Origin: Notamacropus eugenii | Lineage: Eukaryota > Chordata > Mammalia > Diprotodontia > Macropodidae | Length of the DNA stretch: 64,000 nucleotides | Direction: 5' to 3' | Assembly: GCF_028372415.1 (NCBI RefSeq) | Contig: NC_092879.1 | Location: 66,479,427-66,543,426 of the forward strand | In this document: piece by piece, positions 23,875-34,840 of the stretch | Position numbering within the stretch: the first letter of the stretch is position 1 | Layout of the letters: each line of letters begins with the position of its first letter | Notes under the pieces: generated by a model | Database searches by the model: none | Told to the model about the DNA's origin: nothing | Seen by the model: the letters and a program-made list of their open reading frames with translations, nothing else | Position numbers and translations under genes: made by a program

Positions 23875-24040
23875 TTACACATGTATAACCTATATCAAAT
23901 TGCTTACTGTCTTACAGAAGAGAAGAGGGGAGGGAGAGAATTTGGAACTCTAAATTTAAAAAAAAAAAAACAAATGTTGCAATTTTTTTTTACATATAAT
24001 TGGGAAAAATAAAATAATAAAATAATATTCATTTAAAAAA
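23875..24040 (+). mobile_element. Short L1 3'-end fragment
   Basis: Only the last part of the L1 3'UTR: ATGTATAACCTATATCAAAT, GAGAATTTGGAACTCTAAAT, TTACATATAATTGGGAAAAA, then an A-rich tail. Confidence 0.85.
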
Positions 24041-24169
24041 AAGCCCTGGTCTTCTTGCTATAGGTCTTCCTGTTCACTCCAGCCCCTTGCCTCATTCATC
24101 TCTGTGACCAAAGAAATTTATAGGACATGAAGCTTTCCCATTTGAACTTCAAGAGGCAAGCCAGTCAGC

Positions 24170-24270
24170 AAGCCTTTATTAAGTACTTAAGCATGTGTGG
24201 GACACTATACATATGCAAAGAAAGGCAAAAACGAGCCCTGCCCAGTCTCATGGAGGAGACACCATGTTCT
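24170..24270 (-). mobile_element. L2 3'-end fragment
   Basis: AAGCCTTTATTAAGTACTTA and GCAAAGAAAGGCAAAAACGA in antisense L2 order. Confidence 0.65.
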
Positions 24271-25010
24271 CCAGAAGTCAGTTGATGGCAGGTGATAACA
24301 CCAAGGTATAGACAGATGATTCGGAATTAGGCCCCAGTAAACACCAAGCAGATCTCCTATGCTTTGCTCATGTTGGATGTGTCCAGAGGGGATCACTTCT
24401 ATTTATCTCCCTAGCAAAATAAAAATGCTTTCTGCATGAGCTAAGTGGTTCCATCATTCTCATTTAGTTCCTTTTACTTTGAAACCAGATTGGAGCCTAA
24501 AATAGTCTTCAGTCGGACCATTTGTGAAAAGAACAGATTTCGGGCCTTCTTGGTCTCCATTTTTCTGTGACCACGCTCCTCCATTGGCATAGGAATTATG
24601 GTAAGAGTTGGGGAGGGAGGAAGAGTCACTTGTTATAATCCATAAAACAGGCAGCAGGTCAACAAGCATGTATCAAGCCTTCAGAAATCCTCTTGCCCTG
24701 CCCTCTTGTCTACTCCATTACCCTCTTCCACTGACAGTTATCAGATTCATTACTTCAAACCCTTTCCCTTCAGTTAGAGTAGTTAATAACCCAAGCAGAG
24801 GTACTCTTGTGAGAAGAAACCAGCTTTCTTTCACAGAGGTCTGCTGCTAATTTTTCATTTTTATAATCTTAAACAAAGTCATTCCCTACCTCCAAAGATG
24901 AATGTTTTTGCTAACTCAACAAGACTTTAATCATCTTAATTGGAACTTTGGGGGAAGATGCTATGTCATGTCTTTCAGACTTCTAGCCCTTCTTGTGCCC
25001 CTCACTCAAA
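24270..25010. other. No gene; unassigned sequence
   Basis: Mixed-composition sequence with short frames only. No repeat recognised. Confidence 0.5.
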
Positions 25011-25135
25011 GTGTCACATGAGATGAATTACTTCATCTCTCTAGACCTCAGTTTACCAATCTGTAAAGTAAGTCAATTGGATGAGATGACCTCCAAGCTC
25101 CCTCTCCTACTGTACATTCTATAGAATTTTTTCTA
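25010..25135 (+). mobile_element. MIR fragment
   Basis: CTAGACCTCAGTTTACCAAT, TGGATGAGATGACCTCCAAG. Confidence 0.6.
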
Positions 25136-25151
25136 TGTAATAATATTTAAG

Positions 25152-25350
25152 GCAGCTGATGGAACAGTGGAGAGAGCGCTACACCTGGAGTCAGGAATAA
25201 CTGTCTCAGACCCTTACTAGCTATGTTAATTTGGGCAAGTCATTTAACCTCTGTTTGCCTCAGTTTCCTCAACTGTGAAATGTGGATAATAATAGTACCT
25301 ACCTCATAGAGTTGTTATGAGAATCAAATGAGATAATATTCATAAAAAGA
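25152..25350 (+). mobile_element. MIR/THER-type SINE, left part (interrupted)
   Basis: GGCAGCTGATGGAACAGTGG, TTTGGGCAAGTCATTTAACC, GATAATAATAGTACCTACCT. The 3' part resumes at 25,683 after the younger SINE insertion. Confidence 0.8.
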
Positions 25351-25669
25351 ATGGGGCAGCTAGGTGGTGCAGTGGATAGAGCACCACTGCAGGAGTTGGG
25401 AAGACGTGAGTTCAAATCTCACCTCGGACACTTGACACTCACTAGCTGTGTGACCTTGGGCAAGTCACTTAACCCCAACTGCCTCATCCTGGGTCATCTC
25501 CAGTCATCCTGATGAATATCTGGTCACTGGATTCAGATGGCTGTGGAAGAGAAGTGAGGCTGATGACCTGCACAGCCCTCCTTCACTCAAAACAAAGTCA
25601 AGTGCAAGTCATGTCATTATTTCTCTGATGGCATGGTGTTCTTCGGCAAAGAAGGACAAACACACATAC
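25351..25669 (+). mobile_element. Marsupial tRNA-derived SINE (tail type AAGAAGGACAAACA), with target duplication
   Basis: Head GGGGCAGCTAGGTGGTGCAG, core GTGACCTTGGGCAAGTCACT, tail CCTGGGTCATCTCCAGTCAT and TTCGGCAAAGAAGGACAAAC. Flanking repeats ATTCATAAAAAGA (25,338-25,350) and ATTCATAAGAAGA (25,670-25,682) form a 13-bp target-site duplication with one mismatch. Confidence 0.9.
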
Positions 25670-25682
25670 ATTCATAAGAAGA

Positions 25683-25830
25683 GCTTAGCATATATTGGGT
25701 ACTAAATAATAATAATAGCTAACATGTAGCACTTTGTGCCAAGCAATGTGATAAGTGCTTTATCATTATTATCTCATCTGATTTTTACAACTGATGCAAA
25801 GAGCTGTATTAATAATTCCCCTTATTCTCC
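25683..25830. mobile_element. MIR/THER-type remnants
   Basis: Continuation of the interrupted element (GAGCTTAGCATATATTGGGT) followed by MIR-like words AATAATAATAGCTAACATGT and GTGCTTTATCATTATTATCT. Confidence 0.6.
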
Positions 25831-26690
25831 TCCTCGATGTGCTTTTGAGGGGATGGGGTTTTCTATGTGAATTGAATTTGTTTTTCTTCTACCCAAGGCC
25901 TCCTTCTGGCATAGAGGTGGCTTTGTGTTCTTAAAGGCTATGCCAGTGGAAATCAGCTAGAGAAGGTCCTCCCAACCTACAAAAAGCTTTAGGTGCAGGT
26001 GCTGGTGACAGACTGTGTGTATCACCAAGCTAACTGTCTAATAAGCTGTAGAAGGTCTGCAATCTGCATCAGTGGAGGGACTACCCACTGATAAAATCAC
26101 AGCTTGAAAATAATGAAATAAACAATTTTTACCTGAGCCTTGAACTGTATTAACTATTAATACTTAAAACTCTGTCTCCACAATGCCTATCCCTTGGTTT
26201 AATTCTCATTAGACTACGGGCAGGAAAAATCCAAGGTATGGGAATTCTATAGATTTCCCATTCACTCTGAAAAACTGAACTCTTGATTTTTTTTAAGAGT
26301 AGTGTTCCATCCTCAGGTTATTTATTGATGCAAAGAGAAGTGTGATTAGTTTTCAGAACACACACATCACCATCCAAGGGCAGCTCCTCACAAGGATTTT
26401 TAATAAGGGCTGATCCTGGCTCCCCTCCAGTAAGCTGAGCTGCCCTCAATTGCTTCCCCACAATCCTTTGCATCACCCCAAAAATGTAAGAAATTGTCCT
26501 AGTATGGAGCTGTGGGAAAGAAGAGATGCTGTAAATTGCTGTTAATGTGGAGGGAAATCAGTGACCCAAGGTGTTGGAGCAGGAGCCCAAGAAGACAATG
26601 GTCCCCGTTACCCATCCTGCTACAGTTTAGGACAATCCTAGAATCAGCTAATGGTTCTGGTGGAATGGGCTGATGGTGCCACCCATTCTA
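25830..26690. other. No gene; unassigned sequence
   Basis: No frame or repeat family that I can name. Contains an AT-rich stretch around 26,100-26,170. Confidence 0.5.
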
Positions 26691-26885
26691 GGGGTTCTTA
26701 ATCTGTTTGGCATCTCAGAGCCCTCTAGCAAGCAGATGAAGTCTATGGATTCCTTCTTGGAATAGTGGCTTTAAATACATAAAATAAAATACACAGGGTT
26801 AAAAAGGAAGCCAATTATATGGAAGTGCCATCATCAAAATATTTGTTTAAAAAACTCACATCTCAGGTTAAGAATCCCTGATCTA
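26690..26885. mobile_element. hAT-type miniature element
   Basis: Starts AGGGGTTCTTAATCTGTTTG and ends with its imperfect inverse CAGGTTAAGAATCCCTGAT. AT-rich centre around ATAAAATAAAATACACAGGG. Confidence 0.7.
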
Positions 26886-27040
26886 AGGCTCAAGGTGATA
26901 CTACTGAGCAAATGACTAAACCAATAAAACTTGTCCTGGTCCCCATCCTGGTATTGTCATAATTATCCATGTAAGCAGGCAAGTTGAATGTAGTAACTCA
27001 TAGGATCATAGGGTTAGAGACTGAACAGAGAGACCTTCAT

Positions 27041-27293
27041 TGTTGTTCAGTTATTTCAGTCATGTCTTGACTCTTTATAACTCCATTTGGGGTTTTCTTG
27101 CCAAAGATACTGCAGTGATTTGCCATTGCCTTCTCCAGCTCATCTATAGATGAGGAAACTGAAGCAAACAGGGTGAAGTGACTTGCCCAGGGTCACACAG
27201 CTAGTAAATGTCAGAGGCTGGATTTGAATTCAGATCTTCCTGTCACCAGACCTGGTGCTCTGTCCACTGTTCCACCTACCTGGGCTTTAGAGG
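27041..27293 (-). mobile_element. Marsupial tRNA-derived SINE, antisense
   Basis: Reads on the + strand TTGTTGTTCAGTTATTTCAG, TTTGGGGTTTTCTTGCCAAA, GACTTGCCCAGGGTCACACA and TGCTCTGTCCACTGTTCCAC, the reverse of the family inserted at 11,746. It splits an older MIR-family element (26,998-27,040 and 27,294 onward). Confidence 0.85.
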
Positions 27294-27560
27294 GCTTTTA
27301 GAAGCCATCTCATCCAACCCCTCTTTTTATGGATGAGGATTTTTAGGCCCATTAGACTGTAAGCTCCTTGACAGGAAAGACTAGTTCTTGCCTTCTGCAT
27401 CCCTGGTACTTAGCACTGTGCCTGGCACATAGTCAGCACTTAATAGATAATTGTCAACTGACTAATGGAAAGTGACTTGTCTAAGATCATACAGGAAGTA
27501 AGTGGCAGAACTAGAAGTTTAAACCAGAACCTTTGACTCCAAATCCAGCAGTCTTTCCCA
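27294..27560 (-). mobile_element. MIR-family element interrupted by L2 3' end
   Basis: GCCATCTCATCCAACCCCTC, then an L2 sense fragment at about 27,350-27,463 (GTAAGCTCCTTGACAGGAAA, CCTGGCACATAGTCAGCACT), then GTGACTTGTCTAAGATCATA and CAGAACTAGAAGTTTAAACC. Confidence 0.7.
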
Positions 27561-27589
27561 AAAAATCATACTTGTATTATCCCACCCTC

Positions 27590-27705
27590 AGCCCCAATAG
27601 ATTATAAGCTTTTTTAGGGCAGATGCCATTTTGCCTTTATGTCTTAGAGTTTCCAGTGCCTAGCACCATAGCAGGTATTTAATGCCGGTTTGCTGAGTTA
27701 AATTT
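27590..27705 (+). mobile_element. L2 3'-end fragment
   Basis: GATTATAAGCTTTTTTAGGG, CAGTGCCTAGCACCATAGCA. Confidence 0.65.
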
Positions 27706-27779
27706 GAGCTGAATTGAACCCATTTCTCCTGACTCCTCACTCAGCCTGATATTCTTTCCATTACACTAGACTTAAGTAT

Positions 27780-28250
27780 GTTGGGTTTTGTTTTTTTTTT
27801 TGAGATCTCCCACAATCCTTCCTAAAAGATGCCAAATAGGAAGAGTTAGTGTTAAGTTAATGGAAGCTGAGATGGCTCAGCATTTGACACTACTATCAAA
27901 TGGATCCCCCCACCTCCATCCCTCTCCATCAACCCCCTCAAATGTATCCTTGGAATTGAAATTTCTCCCAGGGTTGCCATGAGGATAAATAAAATGCATG
28001 GCAATCTGGGCTAAGGATTTGCAATTTTACCTTTTTCTAGCATAAATCTTACACTTTGTCTCATAAAATACATATGGCTTATGGTTCCCTAATGGTGCCT
28101 TTGTCAGCAATTCTCTTTCTTTGACCCTGGGGAAAATATTGTTCCTCCAACAGTAAGAGTAATTTGTAGGAATAGTCTTGCCATCATTGTGCCAATCTCT
28201 GATTGGACTGGGAAATGACCATGTCTTGAGTTTTCCAAAAGGCCCTGGAT
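27780..28250. other. No gene; unassigned sequence
   Basis: Short T-run at about 27,790, otherwise unremarkable sequence without a frame or a recognised repeat. Confidence 0.5.
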
Positions 28251-28372
28251 GAGAGAGAGTCAGAGATGGAGACAGAGAGATGGAGATTGGGGGGGGGGGG
28301 CGTAGGGGAGAGAGAGAGGAGGAGGAGGAGGAGAAGAAGGAAGAAGAAGGAGGAGGAGGAGGAAGCACATTG
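28250..28372. repeat. GA/GGA-rich low-complexity tract with G run
   Basis: Purine-only stretch with a 12-G run at about 28,289-28,300 and several GGA and GAA triplet runs. Confidence 0.9.
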
Positions 28373-28374
28373 AG

Positions 28375-28970
28375 CAGAAGCATCTCTCTAGTTTGCTCAT
28401 TCTGTTCTGTCTTCCTGAGGTCATTTGTGATTCAATCCAGAATTGCGACTCCAACCTCACTACCCTGACTCCCTGCCAACCCTAGGTTAAAGCAGGGTTG
28501 TCATTTACATTTGCATGTTAGATGGTCTTTGTGGAACATCCCTGTCAATAATGTTTTAATATGCTCAAAGGCCTTCAGGCTCTGCCCAGCCCCTCCATCT
28601 CCAGAGTGCAGCTTTTAAGGTCCCTTGTACATCAATTACCCTATCAAAGAGCTGGTGTTTCCTTTAAGCTCTTTGCAATTCTTCTCACTAGACCACACCT
28701 CCTGGGGCCAATGTGTGTTGGGAAATGTGGATTACTTACAATTGGCTATTCATCAACATTGGCAGAGACAATGAGGATGGTTAGTTTTGCAGGAGCCTTT
28801 AAAGGGCTATAGTCCAGGAAATGGCACTTAAGACCCTGGTTGGGGAATGGTGCTTCACAAATACCTCTGCGGCACTCTAATTGCCTGAAAGAGCCTTAGC
28901 ACCAGTGGTCATGAAAGAACACTTCCTAACAAGACAATAATAATGTCTCAATTTTGGTACAGAGCCTCTG
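28375..28970. other. No gene; non-repetitive stretch
   Basis: Contains words such as CATTTGCATGTTAGATGG and CAATTACCCTATCAAAGAG but no open frame beyond about 80 codons and no known repeat. It could be conserved non-coding sequence; this cannot be judged without an alignment. Confidence 0.4.
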
Positions 28971-28974
28971 ATTG

Positions 28975-29690
28975 GAAGTTAGAGGACCTAAGTTTGAATC
29001 CCAGCACTGAGTGGAACTTAACAAATATTCCTTGAGTTGAATTGAATCCTGGCTCTGGCATGTATTTATTCATGTCACCTTGATTAACTCACTTTACTTT
29101 TTCCTGACTCAGTTTCTTCCTCTGAAAAATGAGGCAGTTGGACTAGATGACCTTAAAGATCTACATAGGATTGTAGATTTAAGGCTAGAAGGAACCTCAG
29201 GAAGCATCTGGTCCAACCCCTTCATTTTGCAAATGAGTCACCTGATATCCTAGACAAGTTTGGTGACTTACCCAAGGTCACCCAGTCAGTAAGGTCCAGA
29301 TGTGAAATTTAAACCCAGGTCATCTGACCCCTATGTCTTAAACTGGATATTTTCTACCCACTAGCCCTGGGAGGGGAAGAGGACAAATATTTTGTCTACA
29401 GATGAGGGAACCGAGGTCCAGCAAAGTACATGGACATGTCCAAGGTCACACATCTAATAAAGGTCAGAGTTGGTATTTGGACCCAGGTCTTTTGACTCCA
29501 AGACCTTGATGGAGTCACTATGATGCAGGGAAAAAGGTGGATTTGGAGTCAGACTATCTAGGTTCAAATCTCAACTCTTTGACCTTGGGTATGTCACTTC
29601 CCTCTTTGGATCTCTGGCTCCTCATCCATAAAATAAATGGGTTCAGGAGAGATGGAATCTCATCTCCCTTACAGTTCACAGTGGCTCAAT
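28975..29690. mobile_element. Cluster of four MIR-family fragments in alternating orientation
   Basis: A + fragment at about 28,975-29,165 (CTGACTCAGTTTCTTCCTCT), a - fragment at 29,165-29,370 (TCTGGTCCAACCCCTTCATT), a - fragment at 29,390-29,510 (CCAAGGTCACACATCTAATA) and a + fragment at 29,515-29,690 (CTAGGTTCAAATCTCAACTC). Confidence 0.7.
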
Positions 29691-30365
29691 CCTAGGGCAT
29701 ATGGCATAATAGCATGACAGGTTTAGAAAATTCTGCCATGCTAGAGAAGGCCTTCCTTTCCAGGGTGACCATGAAGGGAGTTCTGATTCAGACACAGCTC
29801 TGCCTAAATGGCCTTGGCAGTCCCTGCAGCCCAGGTCAGTAATTCTGGCTTATCTCTTTCACTTGGAGACATCATCCAGAAAAGAATAGCTGTTGAGCTT
29901 TCAGATATTGTAGAGGGGCACCTTGTGGTCTCCACTGGCATGTGGTGCCAGTTCTGACAGTAAAGTCGCCCTTAAAGTCCACCCCTACTCCTGGTCTGGG
30001 TTCAGGGGTGATGGTATCAGCTTCTGTTCTTGTGCAGAATGCGGCATCATTCAGATCTGTTTGAGATGCTGCCGCTGGGAATTGGTTCTGGGAAGTAATA
30101 GAAGTACTTGATTTTCCCTTTTTTGACTTGGCTGTACATAGTCACTCTCATTTGTTTCTGATGAACTCCTTGATTCTCTTTTTTATTCTCCATGCATCTT
30201 ATTGTCCCCCTGCCCCTTTACCATGGGTCTAGTGTTGGCTTGGAGCATTTCAGAGCTTCCTGTTTCATGTCCCTGATTCCGGAACCTTCCCCTTTTGATC
30301 TGTCTTTTACCCTTGTTGTCAGAATATGATTTCTGGATTCTTCTCTTTCCATACTGTGTGATCCA
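29690..30365. other. No gene; unassigned sequence
   Basis: No frame, RNA or repeat recognised. Confidence 0.5.
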
Positions 30366-30480
30366 TACTGTGAAGGCAAGTGACTTAACATCTCCCAGCC
30401 TCAGTTTCTCCAACTGTAGAATGGGAAAAATAATGGCGCCTAATTTTCACAGATTGGTACGAGAATCAGATGAGATGCTA
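30365..30480 (+). mobile_element. MIR fragment
   Basis: GCAAGTGACTTAACATCTCC, CAGCCTCAGTTTCTCCAACT, GAGAATCAGATGAGATGC. Confidence 0.7.
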
Positions 30481-30569
30481 TATATAAATCCCACTTCCAA
30501 CAGCTCCCTGTGGCCTGTGAGCTTAAGTCCAAATCTCCTAGCTTGGCATTTAAGAAGGAAATCAAGGAG

Positions 30570-30930
30570 AGGTGACACTGTGATAAGTGCTTTAAAAATA
30601 TTATCTCATTTGATCCTCCGCAAGACAGGTGCTTTTCACATATAATCTATATCAAATTGTTTACCATCATAGGGATGGAGAAGGAAAGGGAGGAATTAAG
30701 AAACTTTGGAACTCAAAATTTTATTTAAAAATTAATGTTAAAATTGTTTTGTTTTTCAAAAAAAGGATGGGTTCTATTATTGTCCCTATTTTACGGTTAA
30801 GGGAACTGAGGCAAGCAGAGGTTAAGTGACTTGCTCAGGGTCACACAACTACTAAGTATCTGAAGCAAGACTTGAACTAAGGTCTTTCAATCTTTGGATC
30901 CATTGTAGCACCGTGTAGATACCTCTACAT
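30570..30930 (-). mobile_element. MIR element split by a short L1 3' end
   Basis: Left part TTAAAAATATTATCTCATTT; right part TATTGTCCCTATTTTACGGT, AGTGACTTGCTCAGGGTCAC. Between them, 30,630-30,765 is a sense L1 3' end (ATAATCTATATCAAATTGTT, GAAACTTTGGAACTCAAAAT) with an A-rich tail. Confidence 0.8.
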
Positions 30931-31262
30931 GGAGAATGGATTTGGAGAATGGAAATGGAGAAGGATTAGAAAACTATTACAGTAGTCCTGGTGAGATGTG
31001 ATAAGGGCCATTTCAGTGCTGAAATGGTGCTTTCTTTGCCTAAGCTATAACCCATAATTTGGGACTGTCCAATATTTAGATGAATTCATAATTTTGGTAA
31101 ACTCTCTGTATTATATAGCATGATAGAGGAAGAAAAACAAATCTGGTGAATTGCTTAGTGAACTGAATGTTTCTTAACTACCAGTTGCCATATCCCTCAG
31201 GATTATTTTTGGTTTTGATTTTGATTCATTAGATCTAATGATGCTTAGCTCTGAAGGTCATC

Positions 31263-31440
31263 TAAAGGGGCGTTGTGGTGTAGTGGACAGAGGCCTGGAC
31301 TTAGAGTCAGGAAGACCCAGATTTGAACTTTGCTTCTGACACATGACTGTGTGATCCTAGACAGGTCACTTAACCTCCATTCATTTCAGTTACCTCATTT
31401 ATAAAGTCTCACAGGGCTGTTGTGAGGGTTATATGCAGAT
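31263..31440 (+). mobile_element. MIR/THER-type SINE
   Basis: GTTGTGGTGTAGTGGACAGA, CTTAGAGTCAGGAAGACCCA, CTAGACAGGTCACTTAACCT. Confidence 0.8.
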
Positions 31441-31470
31441 GTAATAACATGCCTCAGAGAGTTCATAGGG

Positions 31471-31657
31471 CCTAGGACACTCCTAAAGTACATCTCAACG
31501 CAGATTAAAATGTTATTGGGTCACATTTAACAAATTAAATAAAAATCTAATAAATCAGAGATAATATTATATATTAAAACGAAGGCAACATGTGGCCTGC
31601 GGGGATCTTTACATACAGCCTGGTGGCCCTGGGTTCTACTTGAGTTAGATACCACTG
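31471..31657. mobile_element. hAT-type miniature element, family X (copy 1)
   Basis: Ends in TTGAGTTAGATACCACTG, the same terminus as at 49,086 and 50,521. It has an AT-rich middle and an inner CATGTGGCCTGCGGGGATCT motif. Confidence 0.65.
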
Positions 31658-32060
31658 ATCTGGTGTATAGAAAGCACTTTGGAAACTTTAAAGAACCATC
31701 TAAATGTCCTTACTTTTCTTATTTTATTGTCTTCATCACCTTCATGAAAATGTCTCGGCAGAATCACAAAATGTACTGTTCTCTGACCACTGATTGTTAC
31801 CTTCCGTATCCACCTCGGTTCATCTTTTGTGAAAACCTCTCTTTCAAGCTAGATGGTGATAGAAGCAAGGCATGAAAGTCAGTTTCCAATGCTTGTACTC
31901 AGCCCTGGGTCTTGATTAAAACGTGTGTGTTTCCTTCTGTACTTGATATTCTCTCGGTACAAAGTCTGAGCTGCTTATGTGGCCTCACTTGGGATTTCAG
32001 CCAAACCAAGGAGACTGCAGAAGTAGATATGTTGTCTACAAAAAAAAGCCCTGAATGAAA
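31657..32060. other. No gene; unassigned sequence
   Basis: A 70-codon open frame in this stretch has no recognisable domain and is probably chance. Confidence 0.5.
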
Positions 32061-32185
32061 GATCAGAAGAATAAAGGAAAGACATGTGTCAAGGGCTTTT
32101 TGATGTGCCAAGACCTGTGCTAAGCGCTGGACAGATGAATATAAAAAAAGAGGCCTAGGCCCTGCCTTCAAGCACCTTACGTTCT
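32060..32185 (-). mobile_element. L2 3'-end fragment
   Basis: GACCTGTGCTAAGCGCTGGA, CCCTGCCTTCAAGCACCTTA. Followed by a short TG run at about 32,190-32,202. Confidence 0.65.
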
Positions 32186-32209
32186 AATGTGTGTGTGTGT
32201 GGGGGGGCA

Positions 32210-32545
32210 GTGCAGGTAAACAGAGTCCCTAAGACAATAATAGAATTTTCCATGAGCACTAACACTTTCCAGAGGTACTGATAGTGTTTGTTGGATTATA
32301 GTTCTCAGAACAAAAGGTTTTTTTTTCTTTTCTTGGAGGGGGGCAGGGAGCACAGGAAAAGTAGGAGGAGAGAAGAGCAGAAAATAGAAAAGTGGCCTGG
32401 GTGAAGATTAGGATGTTTGTCTGTGGGAGTGCAGAGCTGAGCAGCTTGGCTCTTCTCAGGCTGGTCTCTTGGACAGATCATTTCATTTTTCTGAGGCTCA
32501 GGTTTCTCATCTATCACATACTAGCTTCCTTTTAGACAATGCCTT
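32210..32545. other. No gene; partly MIR-like
   Basis: A weak MIR resemblance lies at 32,450-32,515 (GAGGCTCAGGTTTCTCATCT). Nothing else is recognised. Confidence 0.4.
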
Positions 32546-32604
32546 GTAATGCATACATTCAGGCAGTAAGCATTTATTAAGCACCTGCTATATTCCAGGC
32601 AGCT

Positions 32605-32845
32605 CCACAGTACAGGACACAGTACACAGGGCCTGGAGTCAGAAAGAATTATCTTTCTGAGGTTAAATGTGGCCTGAGACACAAGTTGTGCAACCCTGGG
32701 CAAATCACTTTACCCTGTTTGCCTCAGTTTCCTCATCTGTAAAATGAGATAGATAAGGAAAAGGTAAACCACTCCAGTATCTGCCAAGAAAACCCCCAAT
32801 GGGGTCACAAAGAGTCAGACATGACTGAAATGACCAAAGACCAAC
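32605..32845 (+). mobile_element. Marsupial tRNA-derived SINE nested in an L2 fragment
   Basis: GGGCCTGGAGTCAGAAAGAA, CCTGGGCAAATCACTTTACC, CCACTCCAGTATCTGCCAAG, GTCAGACATGACTGAAATGA. The antisense L2 sequence TTATTAAGCACCTGCTATAT lies to its left and CCAAGCACTGTGATAATCAT resumes to its right. Confidence 0.85.
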
Positions 32846-33054
32846 AAATACTCCAAGCACTGTGATAATCATTAGAAATATGAAGAAAAAGACACTGAGG
32901 TAGAAGGTGCAAGTACAAAGAGTCCCAGATTTAGAGTCAAAACACCTGTGTGAGCTGTCCAGCTTCTTAGCTGTAAGTCACTATCGCCCTGGGATTCACT
33001 TTCCTCATTAGAAAATTGTATGGGTGGACTCTTAATGCCCCATCCTGCTCTGAT

Positions 33055-33195
33055 CAGTCAAATTAGTGTTTATTAAGTGCTTCCTGTCCTCCAGGCACTG
33101 TACTAAGCCTTGGAGATTCCAGTAAAAAGAAAAGATAGTGCCTGCCCTTAAAGATCTCCCTCTCAGGAGGGAGACAATAGTTATAAGAATAATTA
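33055..33195 (-). mobile_element. L2 3'-end fragment
   Basis: TTTATTAAGTGCTTCCTGTC, CAGGCACTGTACTAAGCCTT. Confidence 0.7.
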
Positions 33196-33294
33196 TGTAA
33201 ATATACAATGCATACAGAATAGAAGGAAGATAATTCTGGAGGATAATTCTATGATTCTCATTTTACAAATGAGAAGATCGAGTCAGAGTAGATT

Positions 33295-33690
33295 ATAAAA
33301 ATAATGAATCTGACTTTAGAATCATAGGACCTGAGTTCAAATTCTACCTCTCACACTTACCACCTGTATAACTTGGGGCAAGTCATTTTATTTCCCTTGA
33401 CCTCAGTTTCTTCATCTGTCAAATGCAGAGGTTGGAATTCAGGGGTGGGGAATCTGCGGCCTCGAGGCCACATGTGGCCCTCTAGGTCCTCAAGTGTGGC
33501 CTATTGACAGAATCCAAGCATCAAAGAATAAATTCCCTTAATAAAAGGATTTGTTCTCTTAAAACTCTGACTCAAAGGACTGCACCTGAGGACCTAGAAG
33601 GCCACATGTGGCCTTGAGGCTGAATATTTCCCAACCCTGGAGTAGAGGGATGATGAGGACCCTTCCAACTGTAAGATGTGTGGTCCTCTG
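33295..33690 (+). mobile_element. MIR element interrupted by a hAT element
   Basis: MIR sequence to 33,439 (CCTGAGTTCAAATTCTACCT, GACCTCAGTTTCTTCATCTG) and again from 33,640 (GGACCCTTCCAACTGTAAG), with the hAT element of 33,440-33,639 between. Confidence 0.75.
33440..33639. mobile_element. 200-bp palindromic hAT miniature element, family Y (copy 1)
   Basis: Starts CAGGGGTGGGGAATCTGCGG, ends with the inverse TTCCCAACCCTG. The two arms carry GAGGCCACATGTGGCCCTCT and GGCCACATGTGGCCTTGAGG, so the element can fold on itself. Confidence 0.8.
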
Positions 33691-33860
33691 ATCTTCAAAG
33701 TTTACAAAGCACTTGCCTATCAACACTCCTGTGACACAGGCAGTGCAAGTATGTTTTTTATCCCCATTTAACAGAGAAGGAAACTGAGGCTTGCATAAGT
33801 AGCAGAATTACATCAAATAGCCAGGTTTTCTGACTCCAAATACAATCAGTGCTGGCTTCA
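33690..33860 (-). mobile_element. MIR fragment
   Basis: TTATCCCCATTTAACAGAGA, AGGAAACTGAGGCTTGC, CCAGGTTTTCTGACTCCAAA. Confidence 0.7.
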
Positions 33861-34480
33861 CCATGGCGGGGAGGTGCCCCTTAATAGCTACTGCAGCACT
33901 TCTTGGAGAAGATAATCAAGAATGTGTGCAATCTCTGACCTGGCTTGCCAGTTGACATGGGCTTTGGGGGAGTTGTTTCCCCAATACAGAGTTGAAGTGA
34001 AGGTGAAATATCTATTGAATGCTTCATGCTTTAGTATCTTAAGTATCTCTGTCCCAGGAGAGTATTGTAGTAGTTACAAGTTTCTTTGTGTTTAAGTCTT
34101 TGTCATCACACACTTGTGAATCTTTTGTGTTTTAAGAATATATTTTGAGCGGAGGAAATAAATAGCTTTTCTATGCCTGATCTACATTGTTCATGAGTTA
34201 CCATTCTCTTCTTATTTGGGGGGAGATGCTAAACATGAGCAAAACTTAAGCATCATTCTCCTTGGGGCTCTGGAGTGGGTAGGTTAGGGGACAGAGAATC
34301 AAGAAAAAGCCTGACTCCCCACTCTTTAGGGGCCAGTGTCTTCTGGAATCCCATTTGGCTTCTATCTTGATCAGAGTGGCATTTCCCCTTATACTGTTGT
34401 GACTGTTTTCTAGCATGTTCTCCTGGTGCTGCGTACTTCCCTCTTCATTATTTCCTATAAGACTTCCCAAGTTTCTCTAA
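33860..34480. other. No gene; unassigned sequence
   Basis: No frame or repeat that I recognise. Confidence 0.5.
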
Positions 34481-34840
34481 ATTCTTCCTATCCAGAGGTT
34501 TCTCACAGCGCGATGATATTCCATTACATTCACACACGACAGTTTGTTAAGCCATTTTTCAATTGATAGGCATGCACTTTGGTTTCACTTTTTTGCTACT
34601 CAGAAAGTGTTCCTATAAATATTTTGTACTTATGGGTCCTTTCCCTCTGCTTTCAATCTCCTCGGTGTCATTGATGGTACCATTTGGTCAAAGGTATTTG
34701 GTCCAAGTGACTTTATTCCAAAATGGCCAGACCAATTTACAGCTCCACCAATTGTGCTTTGATGTGCCTGTCTTCCCACAGTCCCTCCAACAATTGTCAT
34801 TTTTCTCTTGTTTTCTTTGCTGCTGGGTATGAGGTAGATG
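34480..34840 (-). mobile_element. L1 ORF2 3'-region fragment, antisense
   Basis: GATATTCCATTACATTCACA, TTTTTCAATTGATAGGCATG, CAATTTACAGCTCCACCAAT and TCTTGTTTTCTTTGCTGCTG follow the reverse order of the L1 3' region. Confidence 0.8.
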
